Shown here: positions 26,151-35,151 of the stretch, piece by piece
Numbering within the stretch: the first letter of the stretch is position 1
How the letters are laid out: every line of letters begins with the position of its first letter
NCBI RefSeq assembly: GCF_018390605.1
Contig: NZ_JAHBGD010000025.1
Span: forward strand, 1-49,722
Source: Ancylobacter defluvii
GTDB taxonomy: Bacteria > Pseudomonadota > Alphaproteobacteria > Rhizobiales > Xanthobacteraceae
Reading direction: 5' to 3'
DNA: 49,722 nt
Notes under the pieces: generated by a model
The model's database searches: none
Told to the model about the DNA's origin: nothing
Seen by the model: only the letters and a program-made list of their open reading frames with translations
Program-made: the position numbers and the translations under genes

Positions 26151-27032
26151 ATGTCATTCCGCCTTTCTGCTGCCGGCGCTGAGCGGCGCCGCTTCCTGGG
26201 TCTTTCCGGCCTGCTCCTGGCGGCGGCAACCGCCCTGCCGCTCTTCGGCGCTCCCTCCCCGGCCGCCGCCGAACCGCTGACGCTCGAAGCCATCAAGAAG
26301 GCCGGGGTGGTGAAAGTCGGCGTCGAGGCGGCCTATCGCCCGTTCACCTTCCGCGACAAGGGCGAAATCGTCGGCTACGACGTCGACCTCGCCAAGGAGA
26401 TCTTCGCCCCGCTCGGCGTGAAGGTGGAATTCATCGACACCGCCTGGGCCGGCGTCATCCCCGCGCTCTATGCCGGGAATTTCGATGTCATCATGACCTC
26501 GCTCACCTACTCCAAGGAGCGGGTGGCCAAGGTCGGCTATTCCATTCCCTATACCGAGGCGACCCAGGAGATGCTGATCCGCGCCTCCGACGCCGACACC
26601 ATCAAGAATCTCGACGGCATGGCCGGCAAGATTCTGGCGGTTAAGCTCGGCTCTGCCGGCGACACCATGAAGGCCAAGCTGGAGGAGAAGCTGAAGGCCG
26701 ATACCGGCAAGGGCTTTGCCGAGGTGAAGGCCTATGACGACCACCCGGCCGCCTATCTGGCCCTCGCCCAGGGATCCGTCGACGGCGTCATCAACTCGCT
26801 CGCCACGCTGACCCAGGTGCTGAAGGACGCGCCGGGCAAATACGCCATCGTGCGCGACATCGGCCCGCGCAACTGGGCCGGCATCGGCACCCGCAAGGAG
26901 GACACCCAGCTGATCGCCTTCCTCAACGAGCGGATCGAAGCCCTGAAGGCGAATGGCGAGATCTACAAGCTGCAGGAAAAGTGGTTCGGCACGCGGATGA
27001 AGCTGGCCGACAAGGTGCCGGACTTCTCCTGA
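26151..27032 (+). CDS. Polar amino acid-type ABC transporter binding protein (system 1)
   Basis: SBP_bac_3 family protein of 293 residues. The N-terminus carries a Tat-like signal, ERRRFLGLSGLLLAAATAL, ending in AAAEPLT. The mature part starts LEAIKKAGVVKVGVEAAYRP and continues with GYDVDLAKEIFAPLGVKVEF, AGVIPALYAGNFDVIMTSLT and LQEKWFGTRM. ATG 26151 is preferred over a TTG two codons upstream; GAAAGAG precedes it. It is the first gene of an operon with a permease, an ATPase, an amidohydrolase, a racemase-like protein and a hydantoinase, so its ligand may be a cyclic amide rather than an amino acid. Confidence 0.87.
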   Translation: MSFRLSAAGAERRRFLGLSGLLLAAATALPLFGAPSPAAAEPLTLEAIKKAGVVKVGVEAAYRPFTFRDKGEIVGYDVDLAKEIFAPLGVKVEFIDTAWAGVIPALYAGNFDVIMTSLTYSKERVAKVGYSIPYTEATQEMLIRASDADTIKNLDGMAGKILAVKLGSAGDTMKAKLEEKLKADTGKGFAEVKAYDDHPAAYLALAQGSVDGVINSLATLTQVLKDAPGKYAIVRDIGPRNWAGIGTRKEDTQLIAFLNERIEALKANGEIYKLQEKWFGTRMKLADKVPDFS

Positions 27033-27117
27033 GCCCTCGCGCGGGGCGGTCTGCCGACACGCCCGTCCCGCCCCTCCCGCCGGATGCGCCCGGCCTGCCG
27101 ATCGCGGATGCGATGCA

Positions 27118-27771
27118 ATGACCATAGACTGGGCCGTCGTCGAGATGGCCATCCCTCTCCTGGCCGTCGGTACGGTAATGACGCTGAAGATCGCGTCGCT
27201 TGCCGCGCTGCTCGGCCTCGCCGGCGGCATCGCCCTCGGCCTCGTCTCGCTCGGCGGCTGGCCCTGGGCGCGCTGGCTGGTGCGTGCCTATGTGGACTTT
27301 GTCCGCGGCACGCCGCTGCTGATCCAGATCTTCATCGTGTTCTTCGGCCTGCCGCTGATGGGGTGGCGCCTCGGTGAGTTCTGGGCGGGCGTGATCGCGC
27401 TTTCGCTCAACTGCGCCGCCTATGTCGCCGAGATCGTGCGCGGCACGGTCGGAGCGGTGGAGAAAGGGCAGACCGAAGCCGCCAGGTCGATCGGCATGAC
27501 GCAGGGTAAGATCCTGCTCTACATCCTGCTGCCGCAATCGATCCGGCCAATGGTCCCGGCCCTGACCAACGACGTCATCACACTGCTGAAGAACACCTCG
27601 CTGCTATCGGTGATCTCGGTCTACGAGCTGACGCGTTCGGGCCAGGCGATCATCGCTTCGCACTTCGCCCCGCTCGAGATCTTCGCGCTTCTCGCCATCT
27701 ACTACTACGCCATCATCTCCGTGCTTTCGTGGATTTCGCGGGTGATCGAGCGGCGGCTTCCGGCCTGGTGA
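27118..27771 (+). CDS. Polar amino acid-type ABC transporter permease (system 1)
   Basis: HisM/GlnP-type permease of 217 residues with about five helices. The family box [20 protein letters not shown] and the EAA loop [19 protein letters not shown] are clear, followed by [20 protein letters not shown]. It must work as a homodimer because no second permease gene is present in this operon. The stop is six bases before the ATPase start. Confidence 0.9.
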   Translation: MTIDWAVVEMAIPLLAVGTVMTLKIASLAALLGLAGGIALGLVSLGGWPWARWLVRAYVDFVRGTPLLIQIFIVFFGLPLMGWRLGEFWAGVIALSLNCAAYVAEIVRGTVGAVEKGQTEAARSIGMTQGKILLYILLPQSIRPMVPALTNDVITLLKNTSLLSVISVYELTRSGQAIIASHFAPLEIFALLAIYYYAIISVLSWISRVIERRLPAW

Positions 27772-27776
27772 TCGCC

Positions 27777-28592
27777 ATGACGACTGAAACACGAACCGGC
27801 ACGGCGCAGCCCCAGCATGCGAGGCCACTGCTCTCGGTGCAGGGACTGCGCAAGCGTTATGGCGAGCGCGAGATCCTCAAGGGCATCTCCTTCGATGTCA
27901 TGCCGGGGCAGACGATGGTGCTGATTGGCCCCTCCGGCTCCGGCAAGACCACGGTGCTGCGCTGCCTCAACTATCTGGAGGCGCCGGACGACGGCACCAT
28001 CGAGCTCATGGGCGAGCCTATCGGCGGTGCCCATATCGGCGAGCCGCCCCGCTGGACACCGCTTCCCGAGGCCCAGCTCGCCCTGCAACGCCGGAAGTTC
28101 GGCTTCGTTTTCCAGCGTTTCAATCTGTTTCCGCACCTCACCGCGGTGCAGAACGTCGCCATCGGCCCGCGCAAGGTGCTCGGCCTGTCGCGCGAGGCGG
28201 CGGAGGCGCGCGCGGCCGAGCAGCTCGCCCGCGTCAGCCTCGCCGAGCACATGCACAAGCGCCCCTCCCAGCTGTCCGGCGGCCAGCAACAGCGCGTCGC
28301 CATCGCCCGCGCGCTGGCCATGGATCCGCGCCTCATCCTGTTCGACGAACCTACCTCCGCGCTCGACCCCGAGCTCGTCCACGAAGTGCTCGACGTCATG
28401 GGGGATCTCGCCCGCGAAGGCATGACCATGATCGTGGTCACCCACGAAATGGGCTTTGCCCGCCGCGTCGCCGACAAGCTCATCTTCATGGCTGACGGCC
28501 ACATCGTCGAGGAAGGATCGCCCGAGGCGGTCTTCTCCGCCCCCCGCGAGGAGAAGACCCGGCGCTTCCTCGCTCATGTTCTCCATCGGTAG
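27777..28592 (+). CDS. Polar amino acid-type ABC transporter ATPase (system 1)
   Basis: ABC ATPase of 271 residues. Walker A is [18 protein letters not shown], the signature is [18 protein letters not shown], Walker B is [19 protein letters not shown], and the H-loop is in [16 protein letters not shown] ten-residue insertion before the Q-loop (around [20 protein letters not shown]) is typical of this subfamily. It follows the permease by five bases and precedes the amidohydrolase by five. Confidence 0.92.
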   Translation: MTTETRTGTAQPQHARPLLSVQGLRKRYGEREILKGISFDVMPGQTMVLIGPSGSGKTTVLRCLNYLEAPDDGTIELMGEPIGGAHIGEPPRWTPLPEAQLALQRRKFGFVFQRFNLFPHLTAVQNVAIGPRKVLGLSREAAEARAAEQLARVSLAEHMHKRPSQLSGGQQQRVAIARALAMDPRLILFDEPTSALDPELVHEVLDVMGDLAREGMTMIVVTHEMGFARRVADKLIFMADGHIVEEGSPEAVFSAPREEKTRRFLAHVLHR

Positions 28593-28597
28593 TTCCC

Positions 28598-29959
28598 ATG
28601 TCCGAACAAATCGCCGAACCGCTCTATGATCTGGTCATCACCGGCGCCACCGTCCTCACGGGAGCTCCCGCCTCGCACGTCATCGAGAATGCCGTCGTGG
28701 CGATCGCGCAGGGCCGTTTCGCGCGGGTGGAAGCCGCGACGAAGGACGCCGCGCCGCTCCGCGCCCGGCGGAGCCTCCACCTTTCCGGGCGCGTCATCAC
28801 GCCGGGCCTCGTCAACGTCCACACCCATGCCAATCTCAGCATGGTGCGCGGGGTCGCCGAGGATCTCGGCTTCGCGCCGGCCTACACGCCCGGCATCCCG
28901 CAAGGCCACATGGTGACGCCCGACGAGGCCTATGCCATCGCCCGGCTCGGCGCGCTGGAGGCGCTGCTGTTCGGCTCCACGCTGATCAACGACACCTTCG
29001 TCCATGCCGACATCGTCACCCCCGCCATGGCGGAGATCGGCCTGCGGGTCTGGTCGTGCGGACGCATCCACGATGTCGACTTCTCCGGCGTGTCGGTCGG
29101 GCGCTGGGACTATGTCGACGCCATCGGCGACAGGACGCTGAACGAGGCGATCGCCCTGGCGGAGCGCTTCGAGAGCAAGAGCAATGGCCGCATCGGCGTG
29201 CAACTCGCCGCCCATGCGCCGGACACCTGTTCGACGCCCTTCCTGCGCCGCATCGCCCGCGCGGCCGAGGAGACCGGGCTGCGCGTCACCACCCATCTCT
29301 CGCAGAGCAAGGTCGAGCTTGCCCGTATTCGCGAGCGTGACGGCATGAGCCCGCCCGAGTTGCTCGACGAGGTCGGCCTGCTGAACGATCGGCTCACCGC
29401 GGCGCATTGCATCCACGTCACCGACAGCGACATCGCCCGCATCGGCCGGGCCGGCATCCATGTCGCCCATATCGCCAAGGGCAACGCGACGGGCGCGACC
29501 ATCGCTCCGACGCACAGACTGCGCGCCGCCGGCGCCAAGCTCGCGCTCGGCACCGACAACATGCACGCCGACATGGTGGAGGTGATGCGCTGGGCGCTGT
29601 GCGTCGGACGCATCCAGCTCGGCGCGGTCACCCCCGACTGGCAGCCCGAGACCGTGTTCGAGATGGCGACGATGGCCGGCGCGCGCGCCATGGGTCTGGA
29701 AGACCAGATCGGCAGCATCGAGGTCGGCAAGCGCGCGGACTTCGTCGCCTTCGATTTCCGGCGCCCCCATCTCACGCCGGCGACCAATGCGCTCGGCAAC
29801 CTCGTCCATGTCGCGCAGGGGCGCGATGTCGAGATCGTCGCGGTCGACGGCGAGCTGATGGTCGAGGACGGCAAGCCGACCCGGGTGGATGCCGACGCCG
29901 TTCGCCGCGACGCCGCCCTTGCCATCGATGCCCTGTGGAAGCGGGCGCGCGGGAACTGA
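28598..29959 (+). CDS. TRZ/ATZ-type amidohydrolase (deaminase-like)
   Basis: Metal-dependent hydrolase of 453 residues (cytosine-deaminase/TrzA-like superfamily). Metal ligands are His75 and His77 (NVHTHANLSM), His233 (TTHLSQSK), His270 (AAHCIHV) and Asp320 (LGTDNM). The usual catalytic Glu in the HxxE position after the third His appears as Gln236, a departure from the standard deaminase set. Substrate is unknown; relatives deaminate or dechlorinate nitrogen heterocycles such as triazines, guanine and cytosine. It is in one operon with the transporter upstream and the racemase-like protein downstream (4-base gap). Confidence 0.83.
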   Translation: MSEQIAEPLYDLVITGATVLTGAPASHVIENAVVAIAQGRFARVEAATKDAAPLRARRSLHLSGRVITPGLVNVHTHANLSMVRGVAEDLGFAPAYTPGIPQGHMVTPDEAYAIARLGALEALLFGSTLINDTFVHADIVTPAMAEIGLRVWSCGRIHDVDFSGVSVGRWDYVDAIGDRTLNEAIALAERFESKSNGRIGVQLAAHAPDTCSTPFLRRIARAAEETGLRVTTHLSQSKVELARIRERDGMSPPELLDEVGLLNDRLTAAHCIHVTDSDIARIGRAGIHVAHIAKGNATGATIAPTHRLRAAGAKLALGTDNMHADMVEVMRWALCVGRIQLGAVTPDWQPETVFEMATMAGARAMGLEDQIGSIEVGKRADFVAFDFRRPHLTPATNALGNLVHVAQGRDVEIVAVDGELMVEDGKPTRVDADAVRRDAALAIDALWKRARGN

Positions 29960-29963
29960 ACAG

Positions 29964-30740
29964 ATGCGTATCCTCCTGATCAACCCCAACACCTCCGTTG
30001 CCATGACGGAACGCATGGTGGCGAGTGCCACCCGCTCCCTCGCGCCGGACGTCGAACTCGTTCCCCTGACGGCGCCGCATGGCCTGCCCTACATTGCCAG
30101 CCGCGCGGAATCGGTGATCGCCGGCGGCACCACGCTGGAGATGATCGCCGCGCACCAGAACGGCATGGACGCGGTGGTCATCGGCGCCTTCGGCGACCCC
30201 GGCCTGATCGCGGCCCGGGAACTGTTCGACCTGCCCGTCACCGCCATGGCGGAAGCCTCGATGCTCACCGCCTGCATGCTGGCGCCGCGCTTCGCCATCG
30301 TGACCTTCTCGCAGGTGATGATCGCCTGGTACGAGGACGCCGTCGCGCTGTCCGGCCTGCAGTCGCGCTTCGCCGGCATCCGCGTTCCCGACGTCTCGTT
30401 CCGCTCGATCGACAATGTACAGGCCGAGCTGGAGGCGGAACTGGTCGAGTTGTGCCTGCGCGCCATGACCGACGACCGGGCCGATGCCGTCATCCTTGCC
30501 GGCGCGCCGCTCACCGGCCTCGCCGCCAAGGTGGCGGATCGCGTGCCGATACCGCTCATCGATCCGCTGGACGCAGCTATCGGCCAGGCCGCGCTGCTGG
30601 CGCGGCTGCGAACCAGCCCGGCGCGCGCGGGGCGTTTCGCCCGCCCTCCCTCGAAGCCCGGCACGGGCCTGACGCCGGCGCTCGGCTCCTGGATCGAGCA
30701 TCGCGCGCAGAGGGCGGATACCGCGCCGTCGACGAAGTAG
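29964..30740 (+). CDS. Asp/Glu/hydantoin racemase family protein without catalytic cysteines
   Basis: Protein of 258 residues. The start MRILLINPNTSVAMTERMV and the box DAVVIGAFGDPGLIAARELF are hallmarks of the hydantoin/allantoin racemase group, as is AIVTFSQVMIAWYEDAV. In characterised racemases one Cys lies in the (A/G)CFGDPG position and a second in the ILGC position. Here these read GAFGDPG (Ala75) and ILAGAPL (around 179), so both are missing. It may bind substrate without two-base racemisation or use another mechanism. It lies between an amidohydrolase and a hydantoinase. Confidence 0.8.
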   Translation: MRILLINPNTSVAMTERMVASATRSLAPDVELVPLTAPHGLPYIASRAESVIAGGTTLEMIAAHQNGMDAVVIGAFGDPGLIAARELFDLPVTAMAEASMLTACMLAPRFAIVTFSQVMIAWYEDAVALSGLQSRFAGIRVPDVSFRSIDNVQAELEAELVELCLRAMTDDRADAVILAGAPLTGLAAKVADRVPIPLIDPLDAAIGQAALLARLRTSPARAGRFARPPSKPGTGLTPALGSWIEHRAQRADTAPSTK

Positions 30741-30798
30741 CATATGCCTGCGTTCTCGACCGTTTTCATCCTGCCAGCGAGGGGATCGGCTTCAGACC

Positions 30799-32196
30799 AT
30801 GTTCGACACTGTCATCCGGGGCGGCCGTATCTCGACGGCCGCCGACACGTTCAGCTGCGATATCGGCATAAGCGACGGCCGGATCGCCGCGCTCGGCACG
30901 GATCTCGGGCCCGCGCGCGAGGTGATCGACGCCACCGGCCGCTGGGTGCTGCCCGGCGGCATCGACAGCCATGTCCATATCTCCCAGCCCTCCGGCGAGG
31001 GCATCGTGATGGCCGACGACTTCGAGAGCGCCACGCGCTCGGCGGTGATCGGCGGCAACACCACCGTGCTGCCCTTCTGCCTGCAGGAAAGTGGCGCCTC
31101 GCTGCGCGAAAGCGTCCAGGCCTATCACGCCAAGGCGGAGGGCCAGTGCTACACCGACATCTCCTTCCACCTGATCATTTCCGACCCGACGGCGCAGGTG
31201 CTCGGGCAGGAACTGCCGGCACTGGTGCGCGATGGCTATACCTCCTTCAAGGTGTTCATGACCTATGAGGGGCTGGCACTGAACGACCGGCAGATGCTGG
31301 AAGTGATGGCGGTGGCGCGCGAGACCCGCGCCCTCGTCATGGTCCATGCCGAGAATTACGACATCATCCGCTTCCTCACCGACCGCTTCGAAGCCGACGG
31401 CAAGACCGCGCCAAAATTCCACGCCCCTTCCCGGCCGGTGATCGCCGAGCGCGAAGCCACCCATCGCGCCATCTCGCTCGCCGAGTTGTCCGACGTGCCG
31501 CTGATGGTGGTGCACGTCTCCAATCGCGAGGCGATGGAGGAGATTCGGCGCGCCCGCCAGCGCGGGCTGAAGATCTTCGGCGAGACCTGCCCGCAATATC
31601 TCGTGCTCACCGAGGGCGATCTCGACGGACTGGACATGGAAGGCGCGAAATATGTCTGCTCGCCGCCCCCGCGCGACCTCGCCAGCCAGCAGGCCTGCTG
31701 GGAGGGATTGCAGCAGGGTGTGTTCTCGGTGTTCTCCTCCGACCATTGCCCGTTCCGCTATGACGACCCGCAGGGCAAGCTGGTGCCGAAGGGGCGCTCC
31801 AGCTTCCGCTGGGTGCCGAACGGCATTCCCGGCGTCGGTGCCCGCTTGCCGATCCTGTTCTCCGAAGGCGTGATGAAAGGCCGTATCGACATCAACCGCT
31901 TCGTCGCGCTGACCGCCACCAACCACGCCAGGACCTATGGCCTCTATCCACGCAAGGGCACGGTCGCGGTCGGGGCCGATGCGGATCTCGCCATCTGGGA
32001 TCCCGAGCGCCGGCAAACCCTGACGCATGACATGCTGCAGGACGGCTCCGACTACACGCCCTATGAGGGCCTCGAGATTACCGGCTGGCCGATGACGACC
32101 CTGGTGCGCGGCCGGGTGATGGTGCGGGACGGCGCGCTGGAAGGCACGAAGGGAAGCGGCATCTACCTGCCGCGCGACATCAGCGCCTATGCCTGA
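30799..32196 (+). CDS. Hydantoinase/dihydropyrimidinase family cyclic amidohydrolase
   Basis: Protein of 465 residues, the normal length for D-hydantoinase/dihydropyrimidinase. All expected metal ligands are seen: His58 and His60 (GGIDSHVHISQP), carboxylated Lys151 (SFKVFMTY), His183 (MVHAENYD), His239 (VVHVSN) and Asp315 (SSDHCPF). It opens five- or six-membered cyclic diamides (hydantoins, dihydropyrimidines) to N-carbamoyl amino acids. No N-carbamoylase is in the window, so the later step must be encoded elsewhere or the substrate differs. It is the last gene of the plus-strand catabolic operon. Confidence 0.9.
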   Translation: MFDTVIRGGRISTAADTFSCDIGISDGRIAALGTDLGPAREVIDATGRWVLPGGIDSHVHISQPSGEGIVMADDFESATRSAVIGGNTTVLPFCLQESGASLRESVQAYHAKAEGQCYTDISFHLIISDPTAQVLGQELPALVRDGYTSFKVFMTYEGLALNDRQMLEVMAVARETRALVMVHAENYDIIRFLTDRFEADGKTAPKFHAPSRPVIAEREATHRAISLAELSDVPLMVVHVSNREAMEEIRRARQRGLKIFGETCPQYLVLTEGDLDGLDMEGAKYVCSPPPRDLASQQACWEGLQQGVFSVFSSDHCPFRYDDPQGKLVPKGRSSFRWVPNGIPGVGARLPILFSEGVMKGRIDINRFVALTATNHARTYGLYPRKGTVAVGADADLAIWDPERRQTLTHDMLQDGSDYTPYEGLEITGWPMTTLVRGRVMVRDGALEGTKGSGIYLPRDISAYA

Positions 32197-32316
32197 GGTT
32201 GCGATGGCTGAGGCTTCTCACGCGTGGACGCAGAGCCGGCGGGCGGCCGCATATGGGGGCTTCCGCCCGGCTCGGCGTCCAGATGAGCGGGCCGAGCCTC
32301 CAAATTCGCTCGCCTG

Positions 32317-32955
32317 TCAGGCCGCCGCGCGGACGATGACGCGGATCGGCGTCGGGTTGTAGGCGTTGCAGGGATTGTGCATCTGCGGGCAGTTCGAGAT
32401 CACCGCCAGCACGTCGACCTCCGCCCTCAGATCGACGAAGCCGCCAGGCGGGGACACGTCGGCGGCGACGCCGGCGCTGCCGTCGTCGAGGATCGGCACC
32501 TGCATGAAGAAATTGACGTTGGAGACGATGGCGCTGCGGTCCATGCCGTGCTTCGCCAGCTCGCTCAGGAAGTTCGAATAGCAACTCTCGGCTGTCTTCA
32601 CGCCATAGCGCAGGAAGTTGTTGGGGATGCTGCAGCAGCCATAGACGGTGTCGTGCCGCCCGAGCGTGTCCTCGGTCACGGTGAACAGCGCCACGCCGGC
32701 GTCGCTGTAGAGCACCGTTCCCTTGCCGACATAGGAATTGCCCTGCACCTTGATGGTGTTCATCGAGCTGTAGCGGTCGCCGGGATCGGCGGCGTTGTAG
32801 CAGAGGAAGTCAACCGCCTGCTGGCCCTCGAGGTCGATGATGCGCAGGATCTCCCCGGCCCGGACCACGCGGCTCCACGGCTGGCGCGCGGGCACCACGT
32901 GGTCGTAGATCACGCCGTCGAGTTCGGTCGCGGCGGGCGTCGTCGTCTCGTTCAT
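32317..32955 (-). CDS. DUF1989 (urea carboxylase-associated) protein
   Basis: Protein of 212 residues. It carries the DUF1989 pattern: VVRAGEILRIIDLEGQQAVD, FLCYNAADPGDRYSSMNTIK, YSDAGVALFTVTEDTLGRHD, then CCSIPNNFLRYG and NVNFFMQVPI, ending with VISNCPQMHNPCNAYNPTPI. Conserved Cys and His residues suggest a metal site. The family is found beside urea carboxylase and guanidine/urea-derivative pathways, where carboxyguanidine-deiminase-type roles are known for some members. No urea carboxylase is here. It is the last gene of the second (minus-strand) transporter operon and points to a substrate with a C-N-rich group. Confidence 0.85.
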   Translation of the reverse strand: MNETTTPAATELDGVIYDHVVPARQPWSRVVRAGEILRIIDLEGQQAVDFLCYNAADPGDRYSSMNTIKVQGNSYVGKGTVLYSDAGVALFTVTEDTLGRHDTVYGCCSIPNNFLRYGVKTAESCYSNFLSELAKHGMDRSAIVSNVNFFMQVPILDDGSAGVAADVSPPGGFVDLRAEVDVLAVISNCPQMHNPCNAYNPTPIRVIVRAAA

Positions 32956-32973
32956 GCCTTCCTCCCCGGGCGA

Positions 32974-33762
32974 TCAGGCGCTCACATAGCGCTGCAGGAA
33001 CTGGCGGGCGCGCTCGGTACGTGGATTGCCGAAGAACTGCTCCGGGTCACCTTGCTCGACGATCCGCCCACCATCCATCAGCACAACCTTGTCGGCCGTC
33101 TCACGGGCGAAACCCATCTCGTGGGTGACGACGAGCATGGTGCTGCCCGCCTGCGACAGGCTCTTCATCACCGCGATCACCTCACCTACCAGCTCGGGGT
33201 CGAGCGCGGAGGTCGGCTCGTCGAACAGCAGGAGTTCCGGCTTCATCGCCAGCGCGCGGGCGATGCCGACGCGCTGCTTCTGCCCGCCCGACAGCCGGCT
33301 GGGGAAAGCATCGCGCTTGTCGGCAAGTCCCACATTCTCCAACAGCGCCTCGGCCTCGGCGATCACCTCGTCGCGCCGCCGCTTCTGCACATGGACCGGC
33401 GCCTCGATGATGTTCTGCAATACCGTCAGGTGCGGCCAGAGATTAAAGTGCTGGAACACCGTGCCCATGCGCATGCGCAGCCTGGCGAGCTCGGCGTTGC
33501 CCATCGGCACCACGCCGCCCTTGCGCATCCCGATGCGTTCACCACACAGCAGGACGGTGCCCTGGTCGGGCCTCTCCAGCCAGTTCACGCAGCGCAACAG
33601 TGTCGACTTGCCCGAGCCGCTCGGTCCCAGCAGGCAAACGGTCTGGCCCCGCGCGACGGTCAGCGAGACGCCGTCGAGTACAACCTTGTCGTCGAAAGTC
33701 TTGGTGATGCCGCTGATTTCCAAGACCGAGATGTCATTAGCTTTGACGGCAGTGTCAGTCAT
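32974..33762 (-). CDS. Polar amino acid-type ABC transporter ATPase (system 2)
   Basis: ABC ATPase of 262 residues. Walker A is GPSGSGKSTLLRCVNWLE, the signature is LSGGQKQRVGIARALAMK, Walker B is [19 protein letters not shown], and the H-loop is in [18 protein letters not shown] 33762 shares a base with the stop of the upstream permease. It powers the second importer and is the partner of two distinct permeases, unlike system 1. Confidence 0.92.
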   Translation of the reverse strand: MTDTAVKANDISVLEISGITKTFDDKVVLDGVSLTVARGQTVCLLGPSGSGKSTLLRCVNWLERPDQGTVLLCGERIGMRKGGVVPMGNAELARLRMRMGTVFQHFNLWPHLTVLQNIIEAPVHVQKRRRDEVIAEAEALLENVGLADKRDAFPSRLSGGQKQRVGIARALAMKPELLLFDEPTSALDPELVGEVIAVMKSLSQAGSTMLVVTHEMGFARETADKVVLMDGGRIVEQGDPEQFFGNPRTERARQFLQRYVSA

Positions 33763-34418
33763 CAGCGTCGCCTCTCCGCGATACGTTCGACAGCATAGAC
33801 CCCTACCTCCACCACCATGCACAGGGCCCAGTACATAAGCACGGCGGTGATGAAGGTCGCGAACGGGATGAAGTATTGCGCCTGGATGCTGTTGGCGGCG
33901 TGGGTCAGCTCGGGAACGGCGATGATCGTCAGGAACGCGGTGTCCTTGATGATCTGGATCAGCTGGTTGCCGATCATTGGTCCAGCGGCGAGCATGACCT
34001 GTGGCAGGATGATGCGGGAAACGAGACGCCAGCCGTGGAAGCCGAAGGCGACGGCCGCCTCGATGGTCTCGCGCTCCAGCCGGCTCCAGATGCCGCGAAT
34101 GATCTCGGCCATGTAGGCGGTGTTGTAGACGACGATGGCGACGAGACCGGCCGTCCAGTTGTCGAAGCGCAGCCCCAGCCGCGGCAGGCCGTAATAGACG
34201 AGATAGGTCAGCATCAGGAACGGCACGCAGCGCATCAGGTCGACGAAGCCGCGGCTGACGAGGCGCAGCACCGGATTGGACGCCATCAGCGGGATCGCCA
34301 GCAGCGCCCCGAGCGCCAGCGCCAGCGCGGCGCCGACGAGGCTGAGCAGGACGGTGTTGATCAAGCCGTCGAGCAGGCGGTCGGCGCTCTGCCAGATGAG
34401 GGAGAAGTCGCGCATCAT
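33762..34418 (-). CDS. Polar amino acid-type ABC transporter permease B (system 2)
   Basis: Permease of 218 residues (MMRDFSLIWQSADRLLDGLI start; the second Met is an equal alternative). The conserved box is GFVDLMRCVPFLMLTYLVYY and the EAA loop is LERETIEAAVAFGFHGWRLV, followed by ILPQVMLAAGPMIGNQLIQI. It overlaps the preceding permease by four bases and the ATPase by one, so the three are translationally coupled. Confidence 0.9.
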   Translation of the reverse strand: MMRDFSLIWQSADRLLDGLINTVLLSLVGAALALALGALLAIPLMASNPVLRLVSRGFVDLMRCVPFLMLTYLVYYGLPRLGLRFDNWTAGLVAIVVYNTAYMAEIIRGIWSRLERETIEAAVAFGFHGWRLVSRIILPQVMLAAGPMIGNQLIQIIKDTAFLTIIAVPELTHAANSIQAQYFIPFATFITAVLMYWALCMVVEVGVYAVERIAERRR

Positions 34419-35062
34419 GCCGCGCCTCCCGCATGCCCGTAGACGCGCTCCGTGAAGCGCTGGAGGCCGACGAAGACCAGCACCAGCACGATGTAGATGC
34501 CGGTCGCCACCAGCATGGGCGGCAGCGGATCATAGGTCTGCGCGCCGATGCGGATGGCGGCGCGGGTGATCTCCGCCACGCCGATCACGGCGATGGCGGT
34601 GCTCGACTTGATGAGCAGCGTCATCTCGTTGACGAGGCTGGGCAGGCAGGTGCGCCAGAGCTGGGGGAAGATGATGCGCCGGAAGGTGAGCGGGCCGCTC
34701 ATGCCGAAGGTGCGCGCCGCCTCGATCTGATCGCGCGAGAAATTCATCAGCCCGGAGCGCCAGATCTCGCAATTGAACGCCGCGGTGTTGAGGGTAAGCG
34801 TCGCCACCGCCGCGCTCAACGCGTCGATCTCGATGCCGATGACCGGCAGCGCGAAGAAGATCAGCAGGCACAGCGTCACCGCCGGCGTCGAGCGCAGCAG
34901 GCTGACATAGACGGTGGCGAGCGGCGCCAGCAGCGGCACCCGCTGCCAGCGCAGCAGCGCCAGCGCCAGGCCGAACGGCACGCCCAGTGCGATCCCGGCC
35001 AGGGAGACCGAGATCGTCACGCCGGCGCCGTGCAGCAGCGAGAGGAAGGCGTTGAATGTCAT
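34415..35062 (-). CDS. Polar amino acid-type ABC transporter permease A (system 2)
   Basis: Permease of 215 residues from ATG 35062 (MTFNAFLSLLHGAG). Family boxes are VYVSLLRSTPAVTLCLLIFF and SRDQIEAARTFGMSGPLTF, then FPQLWRTCLPSLVNEMTLLI. It differs clearly from permease B, so the channel is probably a heterodimer. An upstream in-frame ATG at 35107 lies inside a tandem repeat tract and is less likely the start. Confidence 0.9.
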   Translation of the reverse strand: MTFNAFLSLLHGAGVTISVSLAGIALGVPFGLALALLRWQRVPLLAPLATVYVSLLRSTPAVTLCLLIFFALPVIGIEIDALSAAVATLTLNTAAFNCEIWRSGLMNFSRDQIEAARTFGMSGPLTFRRIIFPQLWRTCLPSLVNEMTLLIKSSTAIAVIGVAEITRAAIRIGAQTYDPLPPMLVATGIYIVLVLVFVGLQRFTERVYGHAGGAA

Positions 35063-35100
35063 GAGCGGCCATCCGCCGACCGCACGAGGCGGTCGGCAAG

Positions 35101-35151
35101 GGAACATCAGGACCCGAGGAACATCAGGACCCGGGGAACATCAGGGCTCGA
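35101..35151. repeat. Three tandem 17-bp repeats
   Basis: Units start at 35101, 35118 and 35135. The first two are GGAACATCAGGACCCG plus one variable base; the third differs at a few positions. The third unit covers the stop codon of the system-2 binding-protein gene, and the others fill the gap before permease A. The tract may have arisen by replication slippage; a role in mRNA processing between the binding-protein and permease genes is possible. Confidence 0.85.

Noticed and set aside
28574..30031. A 485-codon minus-strand frame opposite the amidohydrolase
   Set aside because: The plus-strand hydrolase has a full set of metal ligands; the antisense has no recognisable domain.
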